Below, one piece after another: positions 41,203-51,296 of a DNA stretch of 58,222 nucleotides (position 1 is its first letter; each line of letters opens with the position of its first letter). The DNA is from Roseovarius sp. 217 (GTDB taxonomy: Bacteria > Pseudomonadota > Alphaproteobacteria > Rhodobacterales > Rhodobacteraceae). The notes below the pieces were generated by a model, which made no database searches, was not told the origin of the DNA, and worked only from the letters and a program-made list of their open reading frames with translations. The stretch covers positions 2,959,240 to 3,017,461 of the forward strand of contig NZ_CH902584.1 of the NCBI RefSeq assembly GCF_000152845.1. The letters run 5' to 3'. A program made the translations under genes and the position numbers.

Positions 41203-42369
41203 TCAGACCATCCAGCGGCCGGTGAAATCCTCGGGCACCATCAGAATGTCGCGGTCCAGATCCTTGACGGCGCGTCGCCCGCAGAGGCCCATGCTGCTAT
41301 CGAGTTCTTTGTGGATCACCTCGAGCGCGCGGGTGACACCCGCCTCGCCCATCGACCCCAGCCCATAGACAAAGGCGCGCCCGATATAGGTGCCCTTGGC
41401 CCCGAGCGAGAGCGCCTTGAGCACATCCTGACCCGAGCGGATGCCGCTGTCGAGATGCACCTCGATCTTGTCGCCTACTGCGTCCATGATGGCGGGCAGG
41501 GCCCGGATGGCCGAGAGCGCGCCGTCAAGCTGTCGCCCGCCGTGGTTGGAGACGATGATCGCATCGGCACCGACGTTCAGCGCTTCACGGGCATCGCGAG
41601 GGTCCATGATGCCCTTGATGATCAGCGGGCCGTCCCACATCTTGCGGAACTGGCGGATGCGGTCCCAGTCAAGCGCCTGATCGAACGCCTCTGAGGTCCA
41701 AGTGCTGAGCGAGGAGGGATCGGTGACGCCCTTGGCATGACCCACGATATTGCCAAAAAAGCGCCGTTTGGTGCCCAGCATGCCAAGCCCCCACTGCACC
41801 TTGGTCATCATGTTGGCGACGCTTTTGGGGGTCAGCTTGGGCGGGGCAGAAAGGCCGTTTTTCAAATCCTTGTGGCGTTGCCCCAGCAGTTGCAGATCAA
41901 CGGTGATCATCGCCGCCGAACATTTGGCATCGCGCGCCCGGTCAAACAGCCGCTGCATGAAATCGTCGTCCTTGAGGGTATAGACCTGCATCCAGAACGG
42001 CTTGGTGGTGTTCTCGGCCACATCCTCGATCGAGCAGATCGACATGGTCGAGAGGGTGAAGGGCACGCCGAATTTCTCGGCGGCGCGCGCCGCCTTGATC
42101 TCGCCATCCGCGTGTTGCATGCCCGTCAGGCCCACCGGGGCAAGGCCCACGGGCATCGCTACATCCTGCCCGATCATCTGGCTCGCGGTGCTGCGCCCGG
42201 TCATGTCGATGGCAACACGCTGGCGCAGGTAGATTTTGTCAAAATCGGTGGTGTTTTCGCGAAAGGTCTGTTCGGTCCAGCTGCCGGATTCGGCGTAGTC
42301 GTAGAACATCTTGGGGACGCGGCGGCGGTAGATCTGTTTGAGATCGGCGATATTGGTGATCACGGGCAT
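41203..42369 (-). CDS. lldD: FMN-dependent L-lactate dehydrogenase (388 aa)
   Basis: The enzyme oxidises L-lactate to pyruvate and passes electrons to quinone. It is in the alpha-hydroxy-acid oxidase family. The N-terminus DLKQIYRRRVPKMFYDYAESGSWTEQTFREN is typical. FMN and substrate sites include PVGLAPVGLTGMQHADGEI, the PFWMQVYTLKDDDF segment and the active His/Arg of VSNHGGRQLDGALSA (about residue 273-285). The GSGIRSGQDV-type flavin phosphate site appears as HLDSGIRSGQDVLKAL. The length is normal. Confidence 0.95.
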   Translation of the reverse strand: MPVITNIADLKQIYRRRVPKMFYDYAESGSWTEQTFRENTTDFDKIYLRQRVAIDMTGRSTASQMIGQDVAMPVGLAPVGLTGMQHADGEIKAARAAEKFGVPFTLSTMSICSIEDVAENTTKPFWMQVYTLKDDDFMQRLFDRARDAKCSAAMITVDLQLLGQRHKDLKNGLSAPPKLTPKSVANMMTKVQWGLGMLGTKRRFFGNIVGHAKGVTDPSSLSTWTSEAFDQALDWDRIRQFRKMWDGPLIIKGIMDPRDAREALNVGADAIIVSNHGGRQLDGALSAIRALPAIMDAVGDKIEVHLDSGIRSGQDVLKALSLGAKGTYIGRAFVYGLGSMGEAGVTRALEVIHKELDSSMGLCGRRAVKDLDRDILMVPEDFTGRWMV

Positions 42370-42423
42370 GGCGTCCTCCGAAATTGGTTAGTTTCCTTTA
42401 CCAACGGAAGCGGGGCCGCGCAA

Positions 42424-43806
42424 TCACCCCTGTTGCCGCAGGACGGGGGCCGGTGCCGGAATACGGCGCACCGACCAGCCCCAGAACCGAACCAGCATGA
42501 ACACGCCCGCCAGCGCGAGCCCGGCTGCGAGGCCGAGCCAGATACCCGGCCCGCCAAATCCAAGTGTGAATCCGAGAAGGTAGCTGACCGGCACGCCCAC
42601 CACCCAATAGCTGAGGGCCGCAATGACCATCGGCACGCGGGTATCCTGCACCCCGCGCAAGAGGCCCAACGCCTGCACTTGGGCTGCATCGACCAGTTGA
42701 AAGAGGGCGGCGGCAGCAAGGAGTTGCCGCCCGATGGCGATCACCTGTGCCCGGTCGGGATCGTCGGGCGCGAGAAAGAGGCCCACCAGCGGGTCCGGCA
42801 GGAGCAGGAGCAGCGCCATGGTCGCCAGCGCCACAGCGGCGGAGAGGCCGAGGACCACGCGCGCACCGTCGCGCAGCCCCGCGCCATCGCCGCGCCCATG
42901 CGCCTGTCCCGCGCGCACGGTGGCGACGTTGGACAGCCCGAGGTGGATCATGAAAATCACCGAGGTGATCTGGAGGGCGATGCCATGCGCCGCCAGAGGC
43001 AGCGTGCCCAGCCAGCCCATCATGATGGACGCGGCGGCGAAGAGGCCGACCTCGGCCAGATTGGTAAGGCCGATGGGCCAGCCCAGGCGAAAGACACGGC
43101 CCAGCGCCTCGGGGTCGGGACGCCAGAAGCGTTGAAAGAGCGCGTGGTCTGGGGCGGAGTGGTGGACATAGGCGCCAAGCACTACGAAAGAGGCTGTATT
43201 GACCCCGAGCGAGGCTATGGCCGCGCCCTGCACGCCGAGTTCTGGAAAGCCGAAATGCCCGAAGATGAGCAGGTAGTTCACGCCGGCATTGAGCACCACC
43301 GCACCCAGCGTCACCCAGAGCACCACGGCCGTGCGTTCAAGGGCGGCGAGATAGGATTTGAGCACCATCACCATCAGCGCGGGCAGGATGCCGAGCCCGG
43401 CGATTTCGAGGTAATCGGCGGCGAGGGCGGCGGTGGCGGGCTCTTGGCCCATGCGGTCGAAGAGCGCGCCGGAGCCCAGCATCAGGGGCAGCGTTGCCAG
43501 CCCAAACAGGATCGAGGCCCAGAGGCCCATGCGCGTGACGCGGCGCACTTGGGTAGTCGCGCCCGAGGCTTGAGCAGAGGCCACCATCGGCATCACCGCC
43601 CAGGCAAAGCCGGAGCCCATGATGAAGAGGACAAAGAACATGGTGCCGCCCAGCACTTCGGCGGCCAGGGCCTCGACCGAATACCAGCCCAGCATGAGCG
43701 CATCGGTGAAGGTGATGGCAAACTGCGCCACATGGCTGCCGATGAGGGGCAGGCCAAGGCCCAGCACGGCGCGGGCATGCTGGCGATATGTGAGGCGAGG
43801 TTGCAT
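42424..43806 (-). CDS. MATE-family multidrug efflux transporter, NorM-like (460 aa)
   Basis: Twelve hydrophobic segments make up two MatE repeats. Landmarks are GLGLPLIGSHVAQFAITFTDALMLGWYSVEALAA at the start and MGSGFAWAVMPMVASAQASG in helix 2. Halfway, LGWPIGLTNLAEVGLFAAASIMMGWLG begins the second repeat. ATG 43806 gives the usual N-terminus. The transporter uses Na or proton exchange for cationic drugs; substrates are unknown. It lies 42 bp after the NicO gene in the same direction and may be co-transcribed. Confidence 0.93.
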   Translation of the reverse strand: MQPRLTYRQHARAVLGLGLPLIGSHVAQFAITFTDALMLGWYSVEALAAEVLGGTMFFVLFIMGSGFAWAVMPMVASAQASGATTQVRRVTRMGLWASILFGLATLPLMLGSGALFDRMGQEPATAALAADYLEIAGLGILPALMVMVLKSYLAALERTAVVLWVTLGAVVLNAGVNYLLIFGHFGFPELGVQGAAIASLGVNTASFVVLGAYVHHSAPDHALFQRFWRPDPEALGRVFRLGWPIGLTNLAEVGLFAAASIMMGWLGTLPLAAHGIALQITSVIFMIHLGLSNVATVRAGQAHGRGDGAGLRDGARVVLGLSAAVALATMALLLLLPDPLVGLFLAPDDPDRAQVIAIGRQLLAAAALFQLVDAAQVQALGLLRGVQDTRVPMVIAALSYWVVGVPVSYLLGFTLGFGGPGIWLGLAAGLALAGVFMLVRFWGWSVRRIPAPAPVLRQQG

Positions 43807-43848
43807 GGGTCTGGCGTTAGACGTGCGCCGAAGTTTGCGCAACCCTCG

Positions 43849-44757
43849 TCAGAGCGTGCCCAGCATCAGATGCGTCGAGAGTGCCGCAATGATCACGCCT
43901 GCCGCGATTTCAAAGAGGGGCAGGGCGCGGGCCGCGCCGCCGGTGGTGGCCAGCCGCGCCAAGGCCCCTTCGCGCAGGGTGACAGAGGCGAGGGCCACGG
44001 CAAGGGTGACGCTGGCGGTGCCAAGGCCCATGGCAAAGGCGCCCATGATGCCCGCCAGATCCAGCCCCATGCGCCATGTGAGGATCAGCAGGAAAAGCGC
44101 GCCGGTGCAGGGGCGGATCGCCACGGCCCCAATCAGGGCAGCGGCGTCGCGCCAGCCGGTGACGGCCTCGGCCTCGGCCAGGGTTGGCCCGTGTTTGTGC
44201 CCGCAGGAGGGGCAGGGGGCGTCATGGTCGTGATGATGATGATGATGATCGTGGGTGGCGCGGGTTTTGCGCCAGCGGCGCAGGCCGCGAAACGCCAGCC
44301 AGAGACCGACGAGCGCGATGGCGGCAAAACTGGCGGGGGCCATGATGTCCTCGGCCAGATCGGTCATGTGCTGGCGGGTGAGGTCAAAGACAAAGACACC
44401 GGCATAGACCAGCAGCACCGCCGCTGCGGCCTGCGCAAAGCTGGAGGCGAGCGCCAAGAGTGACAGCCGGAGTGCGCTGACGCGCGCGGCCATGCCGTAG
44501 CCACCGATCAGGATCTTGCCATGGCCCGGCCCTGCCGCGTGAAAGAAGCCGTAGGCAAAGCAGAGGCCCAGCAACCCGGCCAGCGCCCCCGGTTCGCCGG
44601 CGCGCAGCGCGCGCAAGAGGCGGGCCATCGCCTGTTGCGTTTCGGCCTGTCCGGTGCGCGCCCAGTCGGAGACTTGTGCCGCGCCGCCAAAGCCCCAGAG
44701 CCAGATCACGAGGACAGCGAGCGCGAGGGCTGCAAGGCTCAGGACGGGGCGGCGCAT
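43849..44757 (-). CDS. NicO-type nickel/cobalt transporter with His-rich loop (302 aa)
   Basis: The membrane protein has six to seven helices and the NicO/RcnA hallmarks: a first site in [19 protein letters not shown] (His and Gly rich) and a second in [15 protein letters not shown]. Between them the cytosolic loop has a metal-binding run ([12 protein letters not shown], then CPSCGHKHG). It may export or import Ni, Co or Zn; direction is uncertain. It overlaps the upstream DUF1007 gene by 19 bp, a pairing that is common and suggests one metal-transport unit. Confidence 0.9.
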   Translation of the reverse strand: MRRPVLSLAALALAVLVIWLWGFGGAAQVSDWARTGQAETQQAMARLLRALRAGEPGALAGLLGLCFAYGFFHAAGPGHGKILIGGYGMAARVSALRLSLLALASSFAQAAAAVLLVYAGVFVFDLTRQHMTDLAEDIMAPASFAAIALVGLWLAFRGLRRWRKTRATHDHHHHHHDHDAPCPSCGHKHGPTLAEAEAVTGWRDAAALIGAVAIRPCTGALFLLILTWRMGLDLAGIMGAFAMGLGTASVTLAVALASVTLREGALARLATTGGAARALPLFEIAAGVIIAALSTHLMLGTL

Positions 44758-45383
44758 GTGACCGAAAGGCTCTCGGAAAAGAGGTTGCCGATTTCGACGC
44801 CGGTATATTGTTCCTCGGCGGTCATTTCGCCGAGCATCTGGCGGAATTGTTCCTGGCTCTGGTCAAGGTCCGGCTTGGTGATCGTATAGACGCAGCCCTT
44901 GGGCAGGGTGATGGGCCCCGCAAGGCTATGGGCGACATAGTAGGTCGGATCATAAGCCTCGACGCGCAGACCCTCGGCTTTGACAGGGCCAAAGGTGCGG
45001 GTATGGGTGGCAATGATGCGGCCATTGGTGAGGGCGATGCCGGTGGGGATGGGGTGATCGAGCGCAATCTTGGTCTCGCCCAGATACATATAGAGATCAC
45101 CCTCAAAGCCGTCGGGCCATTCGATCAGATCAAAGCCCTTGAGCTGTGCCAATTCCGCCTCGGTCAGGGTGCCGTCGCCGTCGGGGTCAAGCCCCATATC
45201 GGTGAGGATCAGGAGGGAAAAGAAATCGTCATAGCTCCATGTCACCTCGACCTCGGTCAGGCGCCCCTGATCATCGGCGGTGAACCGCAGGGCCACATCG
45301 ACAAAGACATGCGGATGCGCGCCCAAGGGGGCGACGGGCAGGCAGAGCGATGCGGCAAGGGCCATGGGGATGAGCGGCTTCAT
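44739..45383 (-). CDS. DUF1007 family periplasmic protein (214 aa)
   Basis: A signal peptide ([21 protein letters not shown]) is cleaved before [13 protein letters not shown], the family's His-containing N-terminus. The rest has [20 protein letters not shown], resembling an EF-hand-like acidic loop, [19 protein letters not shown], and a Cys near GCVYTITKP and SVTCAAP. DUF1007 proteins are regularly coded with NicO transporters and are thought to be periplasmic metal-handling partners. ATG 45383 was chosen because only it leaves a proper signal peptide. Confidence 0.88.
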   Translation of the reverse strand: MKPLIPMALAASLCLPVAPLGAHPHVFVDVALRFTADDQGRLTEVEVTWSYDDFFSLLILTDMGLDPDGDGTLTEAELAQLKGFDLIEWPDGFEGDLYMYLGETKIALDHPIPTGIALTNGRIIATHTRTFGPVKAEGLRVEAYDPTYYVAHSLAGPITLPKGCVYTITKPDLDQSQEQFRQMLGEMTAEEQYTGVEIGNLFSESLSVTCAAPS

Positions 45384-45461
45384 GCTACCAGACTTAGGCG
45401 CAGGGCGCGCCTGCTGCAAGGCGCGTTTGCTGCGGACAAGCGGCCCCGCGCGAAAGCGCGC

Positions 45462-46220
45462 TCAGGCCTTGATCACCAAGGATTGCCCACTGGTCAGGGA
45501 CATGACGTTTTCGGGCTTGTCGGCGAAAAACTCGTCAATCGCCTTTTTCGCGCCGGGGCAGTCGCCAGAGCCGTAATCGTCGCAGAGGATGACGCCGCCC
45601 GGTTTGACCCGCGGATAGAAGAATTCGACCGAGGCCAGAGTTGGCTCATAGAGGTCGACATCGACATGGACGAGCGAGAATTGCTGATCCGCGACATCGT
45701 TGAAACGGTCGGGAATCCAGCCCTTGTGCAGGTCCACGCGGTCGCCAAAGGCGCTGAGGTTCTGGTGCACGATATCCTCTGGCACGGCCAGATCGCCCTT
45801 GGACCATTCCGACTTGCCGCCCGATTGCACATCGGCGTCGCTGGGCTCTGACAGGCCTTGGAAGGAGTCGAAGATGTGCAGGCGCTTGGTGCTCTGCATC
45901 CCTGCGCCGGTCAGCAAAAAGAGCGAGGATTTGCCATAGCGCGCGCCGCATTCGGCGAAATTGCCCTCGATCCCGCGCACCATGCGGGCGGAGGTGAGCA
46001 GCGTGAAGCAGCGGTCATAGGGGATGCCCTCGATGCCGCGCGCCTCGGCCATGTCGCGGGCGGCGATGAATTCGGGATCGGTCAGCCAGATCAGATGCGG
46101 TTTGTAGACCCCGTAGCGCTGCCGCGCGGCCAGACGCTTGGCCAGCTTGTAGTAGCTGCGCCGGTATTTTTCACGCCCCAGAAGAAGCCCGCCGAGAGAG
46201 TCGAGAGCCTTAATGATCAC
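45462..46220 (-). CDS. TylF/MycF-like O-methyltransferase family protein (about 252 aa)
   Basis: The SAM site is GNFAECGARYGKSSLFLL, followed by KRLHIFDSFQGLSEPSDAD (acidic ribose contact). The metal/catalytic segment LVHVDVDLYEPTLASVEFFYPRVKPGGVILCDDYG is the TylF/MycF hallmark (two Asp). The family methylates sugar hydroxyls or related sites. The start is uncertain: GTG 46220 has an AAGG site at good spacing, while the frame runs to 46310 with overlap of ppk2. The substrate is unknown. Confidence 0.8.
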   Translation of the reverse strand: MIIKALDSLGGLLLGREKYRRSYYKLAKRLAARQRYGVYKPHLIWLTDPEFIAARDMAEARGIEGIPYDRCFTLLTSARMVRGIEGNFAECGARYGKSSLFLLTGAGMQSTKRLHIFDSFQGLSEPSDADVQSGGKSEWSKGDLAVPEDIVHQNLSAFGDRVDLHKGWIPDRFNDVADQQFSLVHVDVDLYEPTLASVEFFYPRVKPGGVILCDDYGSGDCPGAKKAIDEFFADKPENVMSLTSGQSLVIKA

Positions 46221-46297
46221 GGTTTGCACCTTAATGACGCCGCAGGCGGACCTGATGGCTACGCCTGCGGGTTCTTGGCCCAGACCGGGGCGCCGCG

Positions 46298-47305
46298 TCA
46301 CGAGGCGCATCGCACCACCCTAGCGGTCTTGCGATCCTCGGGATGCAGGGACTTGCCCAGAATATGATCGCTCTTGTGCAGCACATGCTGTGCGGTCGAC
46401 ACGATCAGCGGATCGGGCGCATGGGCGATGTGGTGATCCTTGCCGGGGTAATCGAGCGAATCGAGAAAATGCCGCATGCAATTGAGGCGGGCGCGCTTCT
46501 TGTCATTCGACTTTATTACGGTCCAGGGCGCGTCGGCGGTGTCGGTGTAAAAGAACATCGCCTCTTTCGCCTCAGTGTAATCCTCCCATTTATCAAGGCT
46601 GGCCTTGTCAATGGGGCTGAGTTTCCAGAGTTTGAGCGGATCGGTTTCACGACTGGCAAAGCGGGCGCGCTGTTCGCCTTGGGTCACGGAAAACCAGTAT
46701 TTGTAGAGCCGGATGCCCGAACGCACCAGCATACGCTCCAATTCGGGCGTCTCGCGCATGAATTCGAGGTAGTCATCCGGCTGGCAAAAGCCCATCACCC
46801 GCTCGACGCCGGCGCGGTTGTACCATGAGCGGTCATAGAGCACCATTTCGCCCGAGGTGGGCAGGTGTTGGACATAGCGTTGAAAATACCACAGGCCGCG
46901 TTCCTGATCGGTAGGTTTGTTAAGGGCCACGACCCGCGCGCTGCGGGGGTTGAGATGCTCGGTAAAGCGTTTGATCGTGCCGCCCTTGCCCGCTGCATCG
47001 CGCCCTTCGAAGATCAGCACGAATTTCTGCCCGGTTTCTTGCGCCCAAAGCTGCACCTTGAGCAATTCGGCCTGAAGATGCGCCTTTTGCGCTTCATAGC
47101 TGCGGCGTCCCATACGGGTCTCGTAGGGATAATCGCCGTTTTCAAAGGCTTGGCCTATGAAATTGGGACTGGTCTGGGAGGCCGTGATGGCAGGCTTTTC
47201 CGGCACCGGGGCCGGGATGGTGTCAAGGGCCGGTTGGTCAGGCTGGGAGGCGGGAATGGCCGTGGAGTCTGAGGTGGACGTCTGGGACAGGGGCGACTCG
47301 GCCAT
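46298..47305 (-). CDS. ppk2: Polyphosphate kinase 2 (335 aa)
   Basis: PPK2 moves phosphate between polyphosphate and nucleoside diphosphates. The Walker A segment is FEGRDAAGKGGTIKRFTEHL (about residues 103-122), and Walker B with lid is YDRSWYNRAGVERVMGF. LNKPTDQERGLWYFQRYVQHLP and SFRERKWSP-type lid residues (REDPLKLWKLSPID here) are also seen. The Pro/Ser/Thr-rich N-terminal 55 residues are disordered. It belongs to the one-domain class I type by length and motifs. Confidence 0.94.
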   Translation of the reverse strand: MAESPLSQTSTSDSTAIPASQPDQPALDTIPAPVPEKPAITASQTSPNFIGQAFENGDYPYETRMGRRSYEAQKAHLQAELLKVQLWAQETGQKFVLIFEGRDAAGKGGTIKRFTEHLNPRSARVVALNKPTDQERGLWYFQRYVQHLPTSGEMVLYDRSWYNRAGVERVMGFCQPDDYLEFMRETPELERMLVRSGIRLYKYWFSVTQGEQRARFASRETDPLKLWKLSPIDKASLDKWEDYTEAKEAMFFYTDTADAPWTVIKSNDKKRARLNCMRHFLDSLDYPGKDHHIAHAPDPLIVSTAQHVLHKSDHILGKSLHPEDRKTARVVRCAS

Positions 47306-47422
47306 ACGGCACTCCGCGTTGGATGACTGATTACTCCCAGAATGATATATGATTTTTTTGTGTCACACTTTGCGCTAAATCAAATGTCGCGAAGCATGCG
47401 GGCTTGATCCGTTGTCCGCGCC

Positions 47423-49003
47423 TCAGACTCCGGCTGCGCGGGCAAAGGCCACGAGGGCAGCGGTTGATCCGTCACGCGTCAGGGTGGTGTCGCCCGTCAG
47501 CATAGCGTCCACATCGACCGCCAGCACCTTGCCCAGTTCCACCCCCCATTGGTCAAACGAATTGAGGCCGAGGATCACACCCTCAACGAACACCCGATGC
47601 TCATAAAGCGCGATGATCTGGCCCAGACGGCGCGGGGTCAGCCGGTCATAGATCAGCGTGGTCGAGGGGCGGTTGCCGGGAAAGACCCGGTGTGCGGCCT
47701 GCCGCTCGAGCTCTGCGCCGGTGTAGCCCGCATCGCGCATCAGCGCGCGCGCCTCATCCAGCGAGCGACCGCGCAAGAGCGCCTTGGATTGCGCGAGGCA
47801 ATTGGCCACCAGCAGGCGGTGATGATGCGCAAGCTCGGGTTCATGCCCGGTGGCTGCCACGAGGAATTCGCAGGGGATCACAGCGGTGCCCTGATGGATC
47901 AGCTGGTAAAAGGCATGTTGGCCGTTGGTGCCCGGTTCGCCCCAGACCACAGGGCCGGACGGACGCTCCAGCAGGGCACCGGACATGCTCACGCGCTTGC
48001 CGTTGCTCTCCATCTCCAACTGTTGCAGATAGGCGGGCAGGCGGGCCAGACGCTGATCGTAGGGCAGGACCGCGCGGGTGCCATAGCCCATCCCCTGATG
48101 GTGCCAGAGACCGATGAGCGCCAGCATCATTGGCATATTCTCCAGCGGTGCGGCGTCTTGAAAATGGTGGTCCATCGCCTCGGCCCCGGCGAGGAATTCG
48201 TGGAACCGCTCCGGCCCGATGGCGATCATCAGTGACAGACCGATCGGCCCCCAGACCGAATAGCGCCCGCCAACGTAATCGCCAAAGCCAAAGACGCGGG
48301 CCGGATCAATGCCCCAGTCTGCGGTCTTCTCAGTGGCAGATGAGACAGCGGCGAAATGTGGGCCGGGCTCGACCCCGGCAGCGGCCATCCAGTCGCGGGC
48401 GGTGGTGGCATTGGTCATGGTCTCGATGGTGGTAAAGGTCTTGGAGGCGACGATCACAAGCGTCGTCGCCGGGTTCAGCCCCGTCAACGTGTCGGCGATA
48501 TCGGCCCCGTCAACGTTCGACACGAAATGACAGCGCGGCCCGTCGTGATAGGGGCGCAGCGCCCGCACGGCCATCTCGGGGCCCAGATGCGAGCCGCCGA
48601 TGCCGATGTTGACGACATCGGTGACCGACCCCTGCCGGATGTGAGTGGCAAACTCTGCCATGCGTGTGCGCGTGGCGGTGATTTCCGGCATGATGTCCGC
48701 GCCCTCGACCATCACCGCTCCGCCCGACAGATTGCGCAGCGCGCTGTGCAGCACAGGCCGCCCCTCGGTCTCGTTGATCGGCGCGCCTTGGAACATGGCG
48801 GCGCGGCGTGCGGCAACGCCGGACGCCTCTGCAAGACCGATCAGAGCGCTGCGGGCAGGGGCGGTCAAGGCGGTCTTGGAGTAATCCAGCAGCATGCCGT
48901 CGAACCGGGTCGAAAACCCCCCGGCGCGGTTTGGCTCGTCAAACAATCCGACAATATCACATTTCCGCGCTGCCTGCGCGAAGCGCTCGACCTCAGACCA
49001 CAT
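47423..49003 (-). CDS. pgi: Glucose-6-phosphate isomerase (526 aa)
   Basis: This enzyme interconverts glucose-6-P and fructose-6-P. ATG 49003 has AAGGACAGA before it and leaves 11 bp to the end of pgl. The PGI signatures are present: [16 protein letters not shown] (phosphate site), [35 protein letters not shown], the second signature [21 protein letters not shown] with catalytic His, and a C-terminal [14 protein letters not shown]. It is the last gene of the zwf-pgl-pgi operon. Confidence 0.97.
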   Translation of the reverse strand: MWSEVERFAQAARKCDIVGLFDEPNRAGGFSTRFDGMLLDYSKTALTAPARSALIGLAEASGVAARRAAMFQGAPINETEGRPVLHSALRNLSGGAVMVEGADIMPEITATRTRMAEFATHIRQGSVTDVVNIGIGGSHLGPEMAVRALRPYHDGPRCHFVSNVDGADIADTLTGLNPATTLVIVASKTFTTIETMTNATTARDWMAAAGVEPGPHFAAVSSATEKTADWGIDPARVFGFGDYVGGRYSVWGPIGLSLMIAIGPERFHEFLAGAEAMDHHFQDAAPLENMPMMLALIGLWHHQGMGYGTRAVLPYDQRLARLPAYLQQLEMESNGKRVSMSGALLERPSGPVVWGEPGTNGQHAFYQLIHQGTAVIPCEFLVAATGHEPELAHHHRLLVANCLAQSKALLRGRSLDEARALMRDAGYTGAELERQAAHRVFPGNRPSTTLIYDRLTPRRLGQIIALYEHRVFVEGVILGLNSFDQWGVELGKVLAVDVDAMLTGDTTLTRDGSTAALVAFARAAGV

Positions 49004-49014
49004 TCTCTGTCCTT

Positions 49015-49686
49015 TCACGGGCTCCAATGGATTGTTGTACCGGCTAGCACGGCGGCAATCGGTGCCTCAAGAGGGCGCATGTGTTGTGCGCGCTCGAACG
49101 CCGCGCGTTTTTGTGCGCCGGTGATCACGACGTGCTTGCTGAGCGCGCCATCCAGCACCCGCGCCGAGAGGGTGACGCGCGGCTCGTCCAGACCCGGCGC
49201 GCGCATCGGCACGAGAATGGGCGCGTTGCGCTCCAGCGCCTCTTCCAGCCGGTCGGCACCGGGAAAGAGCGAGGCGGTGTGCATATCCGCGCCCATGCCC
49301 AAGAGGCAGACATCAATCGGCAGGGCGGGCGCGATATTGGCCTCCAGTTCCGCCAGCACCGATTCCGGCTCTTCGGCCTTGGCATAGAGCGGCAGATACC
49401 GCGCCGCCGCCGCCCGGTCCTTGAGCAAGTGTTCGCGGATCAACCGTGTGTTGGAGCGGACATGCACCTCGGGCCGCCAGCGTTCATCGCTCAACAGGAT
49501 ATCGACCCGGTCCCAGTCCAGATCGACCGCGCAGAGCCCGTCAAAAATCGGCCCCGGCGTGGTCCCTCCCGGCACGACGAACAAAACCCGGTCCTGATTG
49601 CGCAACGCCTTGCGCAGATCTCCGGCCAGCACACCCACCAGCCCCATCGCCAGCATTTCGTCATCGGCATATTCGACAAAGCTCAT
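49015..49686 (-). CDS. pgl: 6-phosphogluconolactonase (223 aa)
   Basis: Pgl hydrolyses 6-phosphogluconolactone in the pentose phosphate and Entner-Doudoroff routes. ATG 49686 forms an ATGA overlap with zwf. The DevB-type hallmarks are [16 protein letters not shown] (about residues 33-48), [14 protein letters not shown] (catalytic Asp/Glu), [11 protein letters not shown] and [18 protein letters not shown] (about 129-146). The length is normal. Confidence 0.95.
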   Translation of the reverse strand: MSFVEYADDEMLAMGLVGVLAGDLRKALRNQDRVLFVVPGGTTPGPIFDGLCAVDLDWDRVDILLSDERWRPEVHVRSNTRLIREHLLKDRAAAARYLPLYAKAEEPESVLAELEANIAPALPIDVCLLGMGADMHTASLFPGADRLEEALERNAPILVPMRAPGLDEPRVTLSARVLDGALSKHVVITGAQKRAAFERAQHMRPLEAPIAAVLAGTTIHWSP

Positions 49687-51137
49687 GGTCGTATCTCCCG
49701 CCAGCGTCGCCCGTCCCGATGCATCAGCATCAACGCGTCGTCTGGCCCTGAGGATCCCGTTGCATAGGGTAGGGGATCGCTTGTGTCTTCCTCCCATTCC
49801 GCGATGATCGGATCGGTCCAGGCCCAGGCGGCCTCGACCTCGTCGCCGCGCATGAAGAGGGTCTGATTGCCGCGTATCACATCCATGATCAGCCGCTCAT
49901 AGGCATCGGGGAAATCCGCCTCTTCCGGTCCCAACGCCTCGGCAAAGGTCATGTCGAGCGGCACGTCGATCAAACGCATGCCCCCCGGTCCCGGTTCCTT
50001 GATCGTCACGCCCAATTCGATTCCCTCATTCGGTTGCAGGCGGATCGTCAGGATATTGCGGTGCCGCCCGGCATCCGCGCCAAAGATCGAATGCGGCGCA
50101 TCCTTGAACACCACCGCGATTTCGCTGGCGCGATCCTTGAGCCGCTTGCCGGTGCGCAGATAGAACGGCGTGCCCGCCCACCGCCAGTTGCTGATATGCG
50201 CCTTCAATGCCACGAAACTTTCGGTCGTGCTGTCGCGGTTGCCCACCTGATTGCGGTATCCGGGTTGTGTGCCATCGCCCTCATATTGGCCGCGCACCAC
50301 ATTGCCCCGCGCCACCGGATCAAGCGCGCGGATGACCTTGAGCTTTTCGTCGCGCACCGCGTCCGGCTCGAATTTCGCGGGCGGCTCCATCGCGATGAGG
50401 CACAAGAGCTGCATCATGTGGTTTTGCACCATGTCGCGCATCGCGCCGGATTTGTCATAGTAATCGCCACGCCCGCCGACACCCACGGATTCCGCCACGG
50501 TGATCTGGATGTGATCGACATATTGGCTGTTCCAGAGCGGTTCAAACAAAACGTTGCCAAAGCGGATCGCCATCAGGTTCTGCACGGTTTCCTTGCCGAG
50601 ATAATGGTCGATCCGGTAGATCTGGCCTTCGGTGAAATGCCGCGCCAAGACCCGGTTGAGGTCACGCGCCGTTTCCAGATCGCGGCCAAAGGGCTTTTCC
50701 ACCACGATCCGGCTCTGCTCATCGGCCATGCCATGTTTGTGCAGCCGCTTGGCCAGATCGCCAAAGAGCGACGGCGCCACCGAGAAATAGAACGCCCGAA
50801 TGCGCTCGGGCCGCATGAGCGCGGCCAGAGCCTCCCAGCCATCCGTGCCACGGGCATCGAGCGTGACATAATCCAGCATATCGAGAAAGGCCGTCAGGTC
50901 CTTTTTGCGGGCCGATTCCTCGCCGCCGAACTCGACAATCGCCTCTCGCACCATGGCGCGATACGCTTTGGTGTCCATCTCGCTGCGCGCAGCCCCGATC
51001 AGGCGCACATCGCCCTCGATCTGACCCGCGACAAAGCGGCGAAAGAGCGCCGGCAATATCTTGCGCCGCGCTAGATCACCGGTGCCGCCAAAAATCACCA
51101 GATCAAACGGATCGACCGGGATCACCCGAGAGGCCAT
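49683..51137 (-). CDS. zwf: Glucose-6-phosphate 1-dehydrogenase (484 aa)
   Basis: This is the first enzyme of the oxidative pentose phosphate and Entner-Doudoroff routes. ATG 51137 has AAGGAGA seven bases before; the frame upstream is not translated. The NADP Rossmann motif is VIFGGTGDLARRKILPALF (about residues 13-31), and the catalytic site is IYRIDHYLGKETVQNLMAIRFGN with the His base. EKPFGRDLETARDLN and RTGKRLKDRASEIAVVFK are also conserved. It is the promoter-proximal gene of the zwf-pgl-pgi operon. Confidence 0.97.
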   Translation of the reverse strand: MASRVIPVDPFDLVIFGGTGDLARRKILPALFRRFVAGQIEGDVRLIGAARSEMDTKAYRAMVREAIVEFGGEESARKKDLTAFLDMLDYVTLDARGTDGWEALAALMRPERIRAFYFSVAPSLFGDLAKRLHKHGMADEQSRIVVEKPFGRDLETARDLNRVLARHFTEGQIYRIDHYLGKETVQNLMAIRFGNVLFEPLWNSQYVDHIQITVAESVGVGGRGDYYDKSGAMRDMVQNHMMQLLCLIAMEPPAKFEPDAVRDEKLKVIRALDPVARGNVVRGQYEGDGTQPGYRNQVGNRDSTTESFVALKAHISNWRWAGTPFYLRTGKRLKDRASEIAVVFKDAPHSIFGADAGRHRNILTIRLQPNEGIELGVTIKEPGPGGMRLIDVPLDMTFAEALGPEEADFPDAYERLIMDVIRGNQTLFMRGDEVEAAWAWTDPIIAEWEEDTSDPLPYATGSSGPDDALMLMHRDGRRWREIRP

Positions 51138-51296
51138 GGCCCATCTCCTTTGCTCGTCGTCAGCCCGGTTTTCGGGCGCGCCGCGTGTCGCGGCAACTCT
51201 AACATGTTGGAGCGTCTTCACAATGGCGTCAGAATGCTTCCCTTGCCAGACCTCGGGCGATAGGTGAGAAAAGACAAACAGACTGTGGATCGCCCT

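Noticed and set aside
41737..44463. Very long (908 aa) plus-strand open frame
   Set aside because: It is antisense to lldD, the MATE pump and the NicO gene. The product is His/Arg/Gly-rich with no domain, as usual for GC-rich antisense frames.
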